Assembly (NCBI GenBank): GCA_032027205.1
Contig: JAVSMN010000001.1
Coordinates: forward strand, 1,798,001-1,862,000
From: Zeimonas sp032027205
GTDB lineage: Bacteria > Pseudomonadota > Gammaproteobacteria > Burkholderiales > Burkholderiaceae_E
Length of the DNA: 64,000 nucleotides
Direction: 5' to 3'
Shown here: piece after piece, positions 53,376 through 62,728 of the stretch
Position numbering within the stretch: position 1 is the first letter of the stretch
Layout: each line of letters opens with the position of its first letter
Program-made: the position numbers and the translations under genes
Notes under the pieces: model-generated
Databases searched by the model: none
What the model saw: only the letters and a program-made list of their open reading frames with translations
What the model was told of the DNA's origin: nothing

Positions 53376-53530
53376 ACGCGCCTCTCCTCCCTCAAACTTG
53401 GCGGTGCGAGCGAGTAGTCGAGCCGAGTCGTGTTTCGAGGTGAGCCTCATACCGCTAAGTCCTCCGGTTTTTCGCGAGACGCGATAGCGTCTTTGAACCA
53501 ATTAGGGCGCTTCCCGTGCACGGTCCATGC

Positions 53531-53760
53531 ATGAAGTCGAGGTATACGGAGGAGCAGATCGCCTATGTACCGCATCAGGCCGAGTCGGACGCCGGTGCCC
53601 GACGTGTGCTGCAGCACCGGGATCTCGGCGGCGAAGTTCTACAACTGGAAAAAGAAGTAGGCGAACGAGTGTACCGGGGCTCAAGCAGCTCGAAGACGAG
53701 AACGCACGCCTGAAGCGCCCGGCGGCCGATCTGACGCTCGACAGACACACCCTGAATCCC
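53531..53760 (+). mobile_element. IS3-family orfA remnant
   Basis: MKSRYTEEQIAYV in one frame and LKQLEDENARLKRPAADLTLDRHTL in another are the two ends of an IS407-like OrfA. The middle is broken by a frameshift and the end is truncated. No orfB follows. It marks decay just beyond the tniQ genes. Confidence 0.65.
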
Positions 53761-53920
53761 GGGCGGGACTGATTCAGGGGAGCAGGTCAGACGCGAACTG
53801 CATCCGCTGCTCGGTACGTTCTGGCAACGAGGCATCTCCTCTGACTCATATTGAGTTGGCGTAAGTTCTAGTGCTCTTGCGAAACCGTGTTGAAGGGCGA
53901 TCGCTGCAATCGATAGAACC

Positions 53921-54289
53921 GTGACGGTCCGCGATTCGAAGGTTCTCACCGTCGTGCTCACGAAGGCGCTGCTGCGTTCAGCGGCGCTGCTTGATCTAAG
54001 CGGGTCGCAGCTTGCTGCCGTGCTCGGCGTATCCGAAGCCACGATCTCCCGGATGGCGCACGGAACCGTGAAGCTCAAACGCGGCAGCAAGGAGGCGGAA
54101 CTAGCGACGCTACTCGTGCGGTGCTTTCACGCGCTCGATGCTCTCGTGGGCGGCAACGACGAGCAGCGACGCAAATGGATGGCCACCTACAACGCAGGGT
54201 TGAATGGGATTCCGCGCGAGCTCGTTACAACGGCAGAGGGCTTGGTGCGTACGGTTTCGTACCTTGACCATGTTCGTAATCCGCTGTGA
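53921..54289 (+). CDS. DUF2384 (MbcA/ParS/Xre) antitoxin-like protein
   Basis: A 122-residue small DNA-binding protein with a GTG start. A helix-turn-helix (SGSQLAAVLGVSEATISRMAHG, 29-50) is joined to a toxin-binding-type domain (LATLLVRCFHALDALVGG, KWMATYNAGLNGIPRELVTTAEGLVRTVSYLDHVR). Antitoxins of this class usually precede a RES-domain toxin, but no RES gene follows. It is an orphan antitoxin, possibly an anti-addiction or regulatory survivor. Confidence 0.68.
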   Translation: MTVRDSKVLTVVLTKALLRSAALLDLSGSQLAAVLGVSEATISRMAHGTVKLKRGSKEAELATLLVRCFHALDALVGGNDEQRRKWMATYNAGLNGIPRELVTTAEGLVRTVSYLDHVRNPL

Positions 54290-54840
54290 ACGCGGGACGG
54301 CAGTGCGCCGAAGACTACTGAGCCGAGCACAACGCCACTGGACAAGCTCGGTTCAGGTTCACTGATGCGCGGGCCCATTCCGCCGATCGCCGGATGGCTG
54401 ATCCAGCGTGGGCAAAGAGGTCCAGGCTGTGCGTCGCGGCATGAAGATGATGCGCGGCGCTCCTGCGAATTATGGCGAGCGCATAATTCCGCATAATCGG
54501 CTGCGACGTCGGCCGCCATCACGAGTTCAAAGACGGGGCGGCAACCCCACGCGCATGTTCGCGAACCGGGCTGTTGTATGCCAGGAGTCAAACCGGAGAC
54601 GACCGCCTTCCGCACTCGGCCCACTGGTTGCTCAACGCTTCCTTGCCGCCTGGAAGCTTGTCGGCGTCAATTGCAGGCTGCGGATCGGCAGCAGATCGGT
54701 GTGGCAGTTTTGTGGAACTTGTGCCTCAAGTCGCTAAGCCGACCATCGGCCATGATACGCAGACCCGGCTTCTGGAGCGGGCATTTAGAACCGCCGCTAC
54801 CAGCGGAGGGAGACAAGAAACAATACCTCGTCCGCGTTCG
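54290..54840. other. Gene-poor stretch with repeated ATAAT motifs
   Basis: About 550 bp with no credible gene. Near 54467-54500 GAATTATGGCGAGCGCATAA is followed by TTCCGCATAATCGGC, a set of short direct and inverted GCATAAT-type repeats. It resembles recombination-site debris seen next to tyrosine-recombinase genes. No recombinase is present here. Confidence 0.3.
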
Positions 54841-55191
54841 TTACTGGATCCGATAGCTCTCGCGCGATTTACCCTGCGACTCGAGCGCAGCAAGCCAGCG
54901 TGGCGTACGTCCGCGTCCGCTCCAGGTTTCGCCAGTCTTGGTATTGCGGAATTTCGGCGCCACTGGCTTGCGTGGGCGTGCCGCTCCCGTTGTCTTCTTC
55001 GATGCGCGGCGGCCGCGACGCGGGCGGTGCTCGACGATGTCCTCAGGGGTGACGTTGAGCTTCTTCATCAGACTCACGATCTTCGCGACAGCTTTTTTCT
55101 TCTTCTCATCGGCGACCGCCTCAAGTTTGGCAGCTTGCACTTCGAGCTTTTCGATCTGTTTGCGGATCGATTTGTAAGATTGACGAGCCAT
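54841..55191 (-). CDS. H-NS family nucleoid protein
   Basis: A 116-residue xenogeneic-silencing-type protein. The N-terminal coiled region (KQIEKLEVQAAKLEAVADEKKKK) is for oligomerisation, followed by a basic linker (HRPRRGRRASKKTTG). The C-terminal DNA-binding motif TWSGRGRTPRWLAAL is the H-NS signature. Plasmid- and island-borne H-NS proteins silence AT-rich foreign DNA and reduce the cost of new DNA. The start at 55191 has GAGGAGCAC upstream. Confidence 0.9.
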   Translation of the reverse strand: MARQSYKSIRKQIEKLEVQAAKLEAVADEKKKKAVAKIVSLMKKLNVTPEDIVEHRPRRGRRASKKTTGAARPRKPVAPKFRNTKTGETWSGRGRTPRWLAALESQGKSRESYRIQ

Positions 55192-56165
55192 TCTTTGGTG
55201 CTCCTCGGTGTTATCTCTGTTGCGCCGCATCGGACGACTCAGGCGAGGCGATATTGCCACAACGATCCGGAGGGTATATCAAGCACTGGGCTCGGCGGGT
55301 GACTTTCGGTTTACGGTTGACGCCCCGGGCATCGGCGTCGCAGCCTCGCACAACCTCGCCTCGTGCGCAGAGACGACATCGTCCTTTCGGCTTAGTGGTA
55401 GTCCTCGTGGCCGACTGACGAACTACGGCGGATACGACAGAATGGGCTCGATGAAAGACATCGACTTCTCGGTTTTCGACTTCGTTGCTGCGGTTCTTCG
55501 TGAGAGCAATGGCGATCTTCTTCTCGTTGGCGCCGAGGGGAAGGTTGCGCGTCTCAAGCCCGACGGCTGCCTTTCAGGCTGCGATGAGCGAGGGACTGCG
55601 CTGCTCGATAGCGACAGCCTCGACAGCAGGAGGCTAAGCTCGCATTAGCCACTCGTTTTCGCATGCGTCGGGGAGAGATGAGCTTCCGCCGAGCTCCTCC
55701 TGCTCAGCGAACACACGCTAAGGAACCAGTACCGGTTGGTTTCGTCACAACGCATCCTGCGAAAGTACAGAAGTGCCTGAAGTTCGCCGGCCACCTATCG
55801 GGCGGGCGCCTGTTCGATGCGGAAGACGAACTCAGGAAATCACGCGTGGTGTCCGGAAACGCCCCGCCTAGACCATTCCCGGGACTAGCCGACTTCGAGC
55901 AACAAGGACAGTAGAGCAGCAGACCGGCTATACCCCTTACGGTTTCGGACGTTGATATTGGCCTAGAACATCAGCGCGGTGGGCTTACGAAGCGAGTCCT
56001 TGCGGCTCGCTGCGCCGTGGGGCGCGAATAGAGAATAGGTGCCCGGCGGGGCGGCGCACTCCGCGTCGCAGGGCATCAGCGAGGCGAGTTCTAACAACTG
56101 GAAGGCCGAGTACGGCGGCATTACGGTACGAACGCCAAGCGCCTCATGGACCTCGACGGAGATCG
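55192..56165. other. Gene-poor decayed stretch
   Basis: About 970 bp. Short ORFs at 55442-55648 (DFSVFDFVAAVLRESNGDLLLVG) and 55663-55914 are open but match nothing I know. The first has some protein-like character and may be a gene fragment. No RNA or promoter is evident. Confidence 0.3.
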
Positions 56166-56331
56166 ACCGGCTGAGCAGCTCCTTGAGCGCCGAGGACTTG
56201 TCCAGCTCGGCGTCCACCAGCAGCTTCTTCAGCCGTGCGTTCTCCGTCTCGAGCTCCCTGAGCTGCTTGGCTTCCGAGACGGTCGTGCCGCCGCCTTCGA
56301 GTAGTGGACCTTCGCCTCGCTGATGCCGCAC
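56166..56331 (-). mobile_element. IS3-family orfA remnant
   Basis: Minus-strand VSEAKQLRELETENARLKKLLVDAEL is the leucine-zipper end of an IS3-group OrfA. The preceding CGISEAK, the N-terminal helix-turn-helix, is in a different frame. No transposase remains. It is a scar at the boundary between the gene-poor zone and the oxidoreductase operon. Confidence 0.6.
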
Positions 56332-56378
56332 CGGCGGCGAGTCACTTTCAGTTCTGCCTGTCAGAACGGTGGACTATT

Positions 56379-56396
56379 TTTCGCGGATGTGCGAAA
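56379..56396. promoter_or_regulatory. Inverted repeat upstream of the oxidoreductase operon
   Basis: TTTCGC-GGATGT-GCGAAA has 6-bp perfect arms and lies 53 nt before the start at 56449. It could be an operator or the footprint of a dimeric regulator. A convincing -35/-10 pair is not visible around it. Confidence 0.35.
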
Positions 56397-56448
56397 TTTT
56401 CTTGTCTTGTCTGCTCCCGCTCAACGTACCTCCGTCGTTAGGTGAGCC

Positions 56449-59004
56449 ATGAGAACCGATCGTGCAATGAGGCAGGCTCCCAACGAAACATGGGTCAAGA
56501 GTCACTGCCAACAGTGTTTCAATGCCTGCGGAATAGTGGTGCAGGTACGGGGCGGCAAGCCTATTCGCATTCGTGGTGATACGGACGACCCGAACACTCG
56601 TGGCCACTTGTGCGCACGCGGCCTGGCTGGCGTAGCGAAGTTCTACGACCCGCAAAGACTAAGACATCCGGTCATCCGCACCAACCCGGAGAAAGGTCGG
56701 AATGTCGACCCCGGTTGGCGTGAGGCAAGTTGGGATGAAGCGCTTGATCTGATCGCCGCGAAACTCAAGAAGATTAGGCGAGATAACCCCAACAAGTTGA
56801 TTTGCTCTCTCTGGGCATACGAAAAGTATGTCCAGTCATTCTCATGGGCCACTGCCTTCGGCACTGCAAATGGCGGCTTTTGCTTCAGCGGAGCGAGCAA
56901 TCAGTGCGCCAATCCAAATCACTTCATGGGGATGATTACGCACGGAGCGTTGGTTGAGTTCCCCGATCTTAAGCACTGCAACTTCCTGCTCCTGCTCGGA
57001 TCGGAATATGGCTTCGGGGCCTATCAGTCTTTCGTCCGGATCACGCGAGAGCTTGCCGACGCCCGCGCCCGCGGGCTGAAGTTGATTGTTGCAGATCCAC
57101 GCCTGTCCGTCGCTGCCGGAAAGGCGGACGAGTGGCTTCCCGTCAAGCCGGCCACCGACCTTGCGCTGTTGTTGGCAATGATCTATTTGCTCGTGCACGA
57201 GTATGGCGTCTACGACAGCGAATGGCTTAAGAAGGGAACGAACGCGCCCTACTTGCTCGGCCCGGACCGACGATTCGTTATCGATCCGGCAAGCGGAAAG
57301 CCGTTAGTCTGGGACGCGAAGGCCGCAACGTCTAAGCCCTTCGATGCCGAGGATATCGGAGACTTTGCGCTCGAGGGAGAGTACGACGTCCGCGGCGTTC
57401 CTTGTATCCCCTCCTTCCAGCACCTGAAGAACGAATCGCGCGAATACACGCCTGAATGGGCCGAGGCTATCTGCGACATTCCGGCCGACACAATTAGGCG
57501 CATCACGCGTGAATTCGCCAATGCGGCATGCATCGGGCAGACCATCAACATTGATGGCGTCACCTATCCGTACCGGCCGGTGGCGTTGCTGTCTTATAGG
57601 GGTCTTCAGGCTCACACCAACGGCACGTTGGCGATGATGGCGCAAGAGATCATCATGATGCTGGTCGGCGCGCTTGGGGTGCCTGGCGGTCTGCTGGCAA
57701 AGAGCATGGATGCGCGCCGCTTCGGGGGCGCGCCCCGGCCGCTTGCGAAGGGGCCTGACGGCATGATTCAGCCTCAAGCGACCGGATGGCACCTCTACAC
57801 GCCGTTTTCCTACCCGCCCAAAAGCCTCGAACTCAGGGATTACGCGCCGCTCGCAACCGACATGGGGCATCTGGTGCCGCGCGTCACGCTCGATCCGGGA
57901 AGGTACGGGTTCGACTACGAGCCGGAGGCGCTCATCGTCTATCACGGCAATCCCTTCACCAACAGCGGTGACAACTCGGTTGTGGAGCAGGCACTCAAGA
58001 AGCTCGATCTTGTCGTCAGTATCAACCTCTACCTTGATGAGATCACCGATTTTTCCGACGTGGTGCTTCCAGAACACTCGAATCTGGAGCGGTTCAATCT
58101 CGTTAATTGGACCCATGACATGCGGGGGCTGCAGGTTAGCCAGCCTGTGACGGGTCCGTTGTACGACACGCGGGATGGGATGGACATACTGATCGAGTTG
58201 GCGGCGCGAGCTGACTTCCTGTTTGGCGAGGGTGGGTTCAACGACAAGCTCAACCAGACGCTTGGCTTGAGTGAACCGCACCGCCTCGATCTCGAGAAGA
58301 AATATTCGTATGCCGAGATCCTCGATGTCCAGGCGAAGTGTCACTCAGCCGGCGAGCGTGATCTTGCGTGGTATCAGGAGCATGGCAATGATCTGAGACC
58401 GGTGAAGTCGCACGAGAAATACCGCATCTATGGTGACGCTCGATTACCTCTGTTCTATAACTACATTAGGGACGCCGGCATTGAGCTTGAGCGGAATCTT
58501 GAGAAATACCAGATCGAAGCGCGGCATGGTTTGAAAATCAAGACCGACATCTACAAGGGCCTGCCGTATTGGGAGCCCAGTCCGGTCCATGAACTGGAAA
58601 ACAAATTCGACTTGTACATTATTTCGTATAAGTCGTACATGACGACCTACGCAGACACCGCGACCAACCCGATTCTGATGGACGTTGCGACCCGTGATCC
58701 GAACTTGATCAAGGTGGTAATCAACCGTTCGGCCGCGGAAAGCAGAGGCCTTCGTGACGGTGATCGGGTTTGGGTGGAGTCAAAATATGCAAAGGCTGCG
58801 GGAGTGGTTGGGGTAACCGAAGGCATTCATCCGGAAACCGCTGCGGTGTCAGGCGGATTCGGGCGGTGGACGCGGCACCCTGTCTCACAGGGCATCGGTA
58901 TCAGTCAAAACGCTCATCTTGCGATCGATCTGTCGCACTCCGGGTTACTGGGAGGAGCAATGGAGACCGTTGGCAAGGTTTGTATCTACAAGTGCGCTCA
59001 CTAA
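56449..59004 (+). CDS. Molybdopterin oxidoreductase catalytic subunit (DMSO-reductase family)
   Basis: An 851-residue protein of the CISM family. The [4Fe-4S] motif is Cys20/23/27...Cys55, followed by GGFCFSGASNQCANPNHFMG, where Cys153 could be the molybdenum ligand as in polysulfide/thiosulfate reductases. The C-terminal cofactor-binding domain ends GISQNAHLAID and KVCIYKC. There is no Tat signal, so the enzyme should sit on the cytoplasmic side. PadB-type phenylacetyl-CoA oxidoreductases share this arrangement, as do some hydroxylating enzymes; the substrate is unknown. It heads a three-gene unit with a ferredoxin and a NrfD-like anchor. Confidence 0.87.
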   Translation: MRTDRAMRQAPNETWVKSHCQQCFNACGIVVQVRGGKPIRIRGDTDDPNTRGHLCARGLAGVAKFYDPQRLRHPVIRTNPEKGRNVDPGWREASWDEALDLIAAKLKKIRRDNPNKLICSLWAYEKYVQSFSWATAFGTANGGFCFSGASNQCANPNHFMGMITHGALVEFPDLKHCNFLLLLGSEYGFGAYQSFVRITRELADARARGLKLIVADPRLSVAAGKADEWLPVKPATDLALLLAMIYLLVHEYGVYDSEWLKKGTNAPYLLGPDRRFVIDPASGKPLVWDAKAATSKPFDAEDIGDFALEGEYDVRGVPCIPSFQHLKNESREYTPEWAEAICDIPADTIRRITREFANAACIGQTINIDGVTYPYRPVALLSYRGLQAHTNGTLAMMAQEIIMMLVGALGVPGGLLAKSMDARRFGGAPRPLAKGPDGMIQPQATGWHLYTPFSYPPKSLELRDYAPLATDMGHLVPRVTLDPGRYGFDYEPEALIVYHGNPFTNSGDNSVVEQALKKLDLVVSINLYLDEITDFSDVVLPEHSNLERFNLVNWTHDMRGLQVSQPVTGPLYDTRDGMDILIELAARADFLFGEGGFNDKLNQTLGLSEPHRLDLEKKYSYAEILDVQAKCHSAGERDLAWYQEHGNDLRPVKSHEKYRIYGDARLPLFYNYIRDAGIELERNLEKYQIEARHGLKIKTDIYKGLPYWEPSPVHELENKFDLYIISYKSYMTTYADTATNPILMDVATRDPNLIKVVINRSAAESRGLRDGDRVWVESKYAKAAGVVGVTEGIHPETAAVSGGFGRWTRHPVSQGIGISQNAHLAIDLSHSGLLGGAMETVGKVCIYKCAH

Positions 59005-59019
59005 GAGGGAGTGTGCACA

Positions 59020-59634
59020 ATGGCGCGATGGGGAATGGTCTTCGATCTCAAGCGGTGCATCGGATGCAATGCCTGCGTCGTTGCGTGCAAGACAGAGAAC
59101 ATGCTCCCCGAGGATGTGTTCTTCACGAGGACGTTCGTCGCCGAGTCTGGCACGTTTCCGAACGTGAAGCGCACGTATATCCCGACGCTCTGCAACCACT
59201 GCGAGGATGCACCGTGTGAAAAGGTCTGTCCGAGTGGAGCTACCTATACTCGTGACGATGGGATCGTCATGGTGGATCAGAACAAGTGCATAGGTTGCAC
59301 TGCCTGTGCGGTAGCGTGCCCGTACGATAACCGGACTCAGCTGACCAGAGAGAAGCTGGAGCGAAGCTACTTTGGAGACGGTGATCTGAAGGCGTTCGAG
59401 GCGGATCGCCAGGAACGCTGGGTCCCAGGGACAGTGACGAAATGCGATTTCTGCAGCCGCCGCCTTGATAAGGAGTTGCAGCCCGCTTGCGTCGTGGCCT
59501 GCCCCACGGAGGCACGTATCTTCGGTGATCTGGATGACGCCTCCAGCGCGCCCAGCAGACTGATCCGCGAGCGCAATGGCAAGCAACCGCTGCCAGAGAA
59601 GAACACTCGACCCAAAGTGTTCTATGTGGACTGA
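59020..59634 (+). CDS. Ferredoxin-type electron-transfer subunit (DmsB/NrfC-like)
   Basis: 204 residues with four [4Fe-4S] motifs: CIGCNACVVAC (13-23), CNHCEDAPCEKVCPSG, CIGCTACAVACPYD and CDFCSRR...CVVACPTEA. It passes electrons between the molybdenum subunit and the membrane anchor. The ATG at 59020 has GAGGGAG upstream; a GTG at 59011 is possible. It sits 15 nt after the catalytic subunit. Confidence 0.93.
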   Translation: MARWGMVFDLKRCIGCNACVVACKTENMLPEDVFFTRTFVAESGTFPNVKRTYIPTLCNHCEDAPCEKVCPSGATYTRDDGIVMVDQNKCIGCTACAVACPYDNRTQLTREKLERSYFGDGDLKAFEADRQERWVPGTVTKCDFCSRRLDKELQPACVVACPTEARIFGDLDDASSAPSRLIRERNGKQPLPEKNTRPKVFYVD

Positions 59635-59638
59635 GGCT

Positions 59639-60544
59639 ATGTCGAAAGCGAAGGTCGGCGGAAAGCGCGGAGGTACCGCCTCCGAGCGTGAGATGGCAGG
59701 TGATAGCTTTCGCTTGGGGTACCGACTCCAGCGACATTGGGATGTGTCGATGGCCAGCGCTTTCTTCTGCGGCGAAGTGGGTGCCGGTCTTTTCTTCGTG
59801 TCGATGCTCCAGGGCCAATTGGCAGGGATGGTGCTGGGTTTGCTCTTGGGCGCAATGGGAAAGGCCTTCTTTCACCTGCTCCACATGGGCGTCCCGGGCC
59901 GATCGTGGCGAGCGGTGCTCAGGCCGGATCGTTCGTGGATCAGTCGAGGGCTGATCGCAATCATCGTATTTGCTGGTGCCGGCGCACTCTACGCGATTCA
60001 CGCTGCAATTGGAGGTCCTGATTGGCTCGGATCGGTGCTCGGCGTCCTCGCTGCTGCTTCGGCATTGGTGGTTATGACCTACCAAGGTTTTGCCATGGCG
60101 CATTCGACCGCCATTGGCTTGTGGAGCACCGCGATGATGCCGTTCTCGAGCTTTCTCTATGCCTTGACGAGTGGCGTCGTGCTGGTTCTATTCCTCGGAA
60201 GCTTGAGGCAAGTTCCGCCGGCAGAAGGAGTGCTAATTGCGGTTGCCATGACGTTGCTTGGCTCGCTACTGCTCATGCTGTCGAGCATCGTGCACGCGGC
60301 CTTCCACGGCAGCCCGGGCGCGAGAGTATCTGCGAAACTGCTGATCCAAACGCGGTACGCGGGCTGGAGCTATGGTCTGGTCGTGATCGTAGGAGTGGTA
60401 CTGCCCTTGGTAATGCTCTGGATCTGGGGAGAACTTACCGGGACTCTCGCGATCGCGGCTGTCGGCACGCTGGCCGGGTTTTTTGCATTTCGGGTGCTTC
60501 TGTTTAGGGCCGGAGTCTACGAGCCCGTGATGACGCTCCGATAG
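59639..60544 (+). CDS. NrfD/DmsC-like membrane anchor subunit
   Basis: A 301-residue integral membrane protein with about eight hydrophobic segments. The N-terminal charged part (SKAKVGGKRGG) is followed by GEVGAGLFFVSMLQGQ, typical of NrfD/PsrC quinone-interacting anchors. It completes a catalytic-FeS-anchor complex with the two preceding genes, 4 nt after the ferredoxin stop. Quinone or quinol is the expected electron partner. Confidence 0.85.
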   Translation: MSKAKVGGKRGGTASEREMAGDSFRLGYRLQRHWDVSMASAFFCGEVGAGLFFVSMLQGQLAGMVLGLLLGAMGKAFFHLLHMGVPGRSWRAVLRPDRSWISRGLIAIIVFAGAGALYAIHAAIGGPDWLGSVLGVLAAASALVVMTYQGFAMAHSTAIGLWSTAMMPFSSFLYALTSGVVLVLFLGSLRQVPPAEGVLIAVAMTLLGSLLLMLSSIVHAAFHGSPGARVSAKLLIQTRYAGWSYGLVVIVGVVLPLVMLWIWGELTGTLAIAAVGTLAGFFAFRVLLFRAGVYEPVMTLR

Positions 60545-60870
60545 CCCCCTGCGGAGGGCCCGCGCGCTCCGCTCCTTATCGTCGCCCGACAGGCACAACT
60601 CTCCCGTACGGCGTTTCCCTGAAGGATGTTGGCCACACCGACACGGGCGCGATACAGCATGTGCGCTCCGTTCCGAAGAACAGACCGAATGCTCGTAACG
60701 CAGCACCTGTAAGGTTCGGCGGCGACCGCTCTGGTAGCGCTTGGTTGAACGCCACATCTGGCGCATGGTGTTCGTTCCGCTCGCTGCCGCTTACGTTGCG
60801 ACGCCCACGCGCAACCATCGTCATGGCCGCGCTTCGGCGTGCAAGTACGAGTCGCAGGACTCCGGTCGCG
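60545..60870. other. Intergenic region before the dioxygenase operon
   Basis: 326 bp with no supported gene. A GC-rich stretch just after the NrfD stop (GCCCCCTGCGGAGGGC) can form a hairpin that could end the oxidoreductase operon. Long minus-strand frames over this region lack a protein-like composition. Confidence 0.35.
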
Positions 60871-60913
60871 TTGACGGGCGTCGCAAAACCGCTATTATTG
60901 AAACTCGGGTTTC
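60871..60913 (+). promoter_or_regulatory. Sigma70 promoter with inverted repeat at the start site
   Basis: TTGACG (60871-60876) and TATTAT (60893-60898) are 16 nt apart. GAAAC-TCGG-GTTTC (60900-60913) overlaps the expected transcription start, a good place for a repressor. AGAGGAG at 60921-60927 precedes the ATG at 60936. The dioxygenase operon thus has its own promoter, separate from the oxidoreductase genes. Confidence 0.65.
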
Positions 60914-60935
60914 GTAAATCAGAGGAGACCAACAA

Positions 60936-61757
60936 ATGGCCAAACGCCTGTCTGAACAGCAAGTACGGAGATACCGTAACGAAGGGTTTGTCGGTTCTAT
61001 ACCGGTTCTCACGGCCGAGGAAGTGCGCAAGTATCGGAGCTCTTTGGAGGAATACGAGCGTCAGACTGGCAAGCCGCTTGGCTTTCCGGAAAAGACGAAG
61101 CCTTACCTTCTCTTCGACTGGGCAGATGAGATCGTTCATCATCCCGCAGTCCTGGACGCGGTAGAGGACGTTATCGGCCCTGACGTTCTCGTCTACCACA
61201 CTACTTTGTGGACGAAGGAACCCGGCGCCGGTACTTATGTGATCTGGCATCAGGACGACGCCTACTTCCAACTCGACCCGCCCGAACAGGTAACTGCCTG
61301 GGTGGCGCTGTCTGAAGCTTCCGTCGAGGCGGGTTGCATGCGGATGGTGCCGGAAAGCCACAAGCTGGGCTGCCTTCCGCATACCGACAACCCAGCTGAC
61401 AAGAACATCATCCGCCGTGGCATGGGCATTCATGGCCGCTTCAACGATGAAGACAGTGTGCATGTGCCGCTGCATGCAGGTGAACTGTCGTTGCATAACA
61501 CCCTTACGGCACACGCGTCGAACCCTAACAACAGCGGTGATCGCCGAATTGGCTTGGGCATTAGCTACATTCCCGCGCACGTCAAGCCAAAAACGGAGCC
61601 GCGCTCGAGCGCGCTGCTAGTTCGTGGAGAGGACAAGTACCGCCACTTCCACAGGGAAGAGCGACTAGGCGTACCGCTGAGCGCCGATGCGCGCGAAGCG
61701 CACGCCAGAGCCAACAAGTTGTACTTAGCCGCGACTCGCATTCTCGAGGGCAGTTGA
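60936..61757 (+). CDS. Phytanoyl-CoA dioxygenase (PhyH) family protein
   Basis: A 273-residue Fe(II)/2-oxoglutarate-dependent dioxygenase. The iron ligands are His105 and Asp107 (WHQDDAYF) and His193 (TAHASNPNNSGDRR); the Arg of that motif binds 2-oxoglutarate. MRMVPESHKLG and LHAGELSLHN are conserved. The family hydroxylates diverse small molecules, including quaternary amines and natural products. It begins an operon with two deacetylase homologues and an SDR, so a hydroxylation followed by dehydrogenation is plausible. Confidence 0.88.
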   Translation: MAKRLSEQQVRRYRNEGFVGSIPVLTAEEVRKYRSSLEEYERQTGKPLGFPEKTKPYLLFDWADEIVHHPAVLDAVEDVIGPDVLVYHTTLWTKEPGAGTYVIWHQDDAYFQLDPPEQVTAWVALSEASVEAGCMRMVPESHKLGCLPHTDNPADKNIIRRGMGIHGRFNDEDSVHVPLHAGELSLHNTLTAHASNPNNSGDRRIGLGISYIPAHVKPKTEPRSSALLVRGEDKYRHFHREERLGVPLSADAREAHARANKLYLAATRILEGS

Positions 61758-61771
61758 GCAGTTCCGCCGAC

Positions 61772-62728
61772 ATGCGAAGGACGACGACAGTGACAATTCC
61801 GCAGGGTCTGAGCGAGAGCGGCTGGCCATACCTGCCCCGTATTCCGAGGGCACAACGGCCAGTTGTTCGGTGGCCTGGCGATGCACGAATAGCTTTTTGG
61901 ATCGCCCCTAACATTGAATTCTACGAACTTTATCCGCCCGTAAATCCGGTGCGCGCGAGTTGGCCACGCCCGGCGCCGGACATTTTGAACTATTCCTGGC
62001 GAGATTATGGCAATCGGGTCGGCGTCTGGCGTTGCCTAGAGGTTTTCGATCGCCATAAAGTTACCGGTTCGGTCTCTTTGAATGCCGCTATGTGCGAGCG
62101 TCTGCCGGAAGTCGTCGCCGAGTTCGTCGAGCGTGGCTGGGAGTTGTTCTACCACGGCCTGTACAACACGCGCTACGCGTTCGGCCAGAGCGAAGCACAG
62201 GAACTCGCGGACATTGAATCGTCCTGCCGGCTTATCACTCGCTTGTCTGGAGAACCGGTGCGCGGCTTTCTAGCGCCGGCGCTGACTTACACCGAAGCGT
62301 CGCTCAGAGTGGCGCGCCAAGCCGGCATCGACTACGTGTTTGACCTGTTCCGCGAGGACGAACCGTTTCCGCTGAACCCCGCTTTGGGTCGCATGCTGAG
62401 CGTTCCCTATCAAGTCGAGTTGAATGACTTCCACCATCTGGTGATGGGTGGTCTAACTCCGGATCGGTATTTCGAGCAGTTCAAGGCGCACTTCGACCGC
62501 CTGTACCGCGAAGGCGAGGCGTCCGGGAAAGTGGTGGGTCTACCGTTGCACCCTTACGTGATCGGCTCGCCGCATTACATCGGGGTGTTAAACGAGATGC
62601 TTCGCTACGTGAGTGAACACGACCACGTCTGGCATGCGAGAGCGGATCAAATTGCCGACTGGTATTTTGCCAACGTTTATGAAGAAGCAGTCGCCGAAAT
62701 CGAAACTGCGACGGGAAAGGCAACATGA
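61772..62728 (+). CDS. Polysaccharide-deacetylase-like protein (PuuE type)
   Basis: 318 residues with a NodB-like fold. RIAFWIAPNIEFYELYPP, GSVSLNAAMCERLPEVVAEFVERGWELFYHGLYNTRY and GFLAPALTYTEASLRVARQAGIDYVFD match the PuuE/allantoinase-like branch. HPYVIGSPHYIGVLNEML and VWHARADQIADWY occur near the end. This branch hydrolyses C-N bonds rather than chitin. The start at ATG 61772 is preferred over a TTG at 61754. Its stop overlaps the next start by ATGA. Confidence 0.82.
   Translation: MRRTTTVTIPQGLSESGWPYLPRIPRAQRPVVRWPGDARIAFWIAPNIEFYELYPPVNPVRASWPRPAPDILNYSWRDYGNRVGVWRCLEVFDRHKVTGSVSLNAAMCERLPEVVAEFVERGWELFYHGLYNTRYAFGQSEAQELADIESSCRLITRLSGEPVRGFLAPALTYTEASLRVARQAGIDYVFDLFREDEPFPLNPALGRMLSVPYQVELNDFHHLVMGGLTPDRYFEQFKAHFDRLYREGEASGKVVGLPLHPYVIGSPHYIGVLNEMLRYVSEHDHVWHARADQIADWYFANVYEEAVAEIETATGKAT

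Noticed and set aside
55663..55914. 83-codon ORF
   Set aside because: Open frame without a ribosome-binding site, family resemblance or operon context.
53376..56448. Right end of the transposon
   Set aside because: I looked for a reverse copy of the junction sequence at 28501-28548 and found none. The region is only IS3 debris and small genes.
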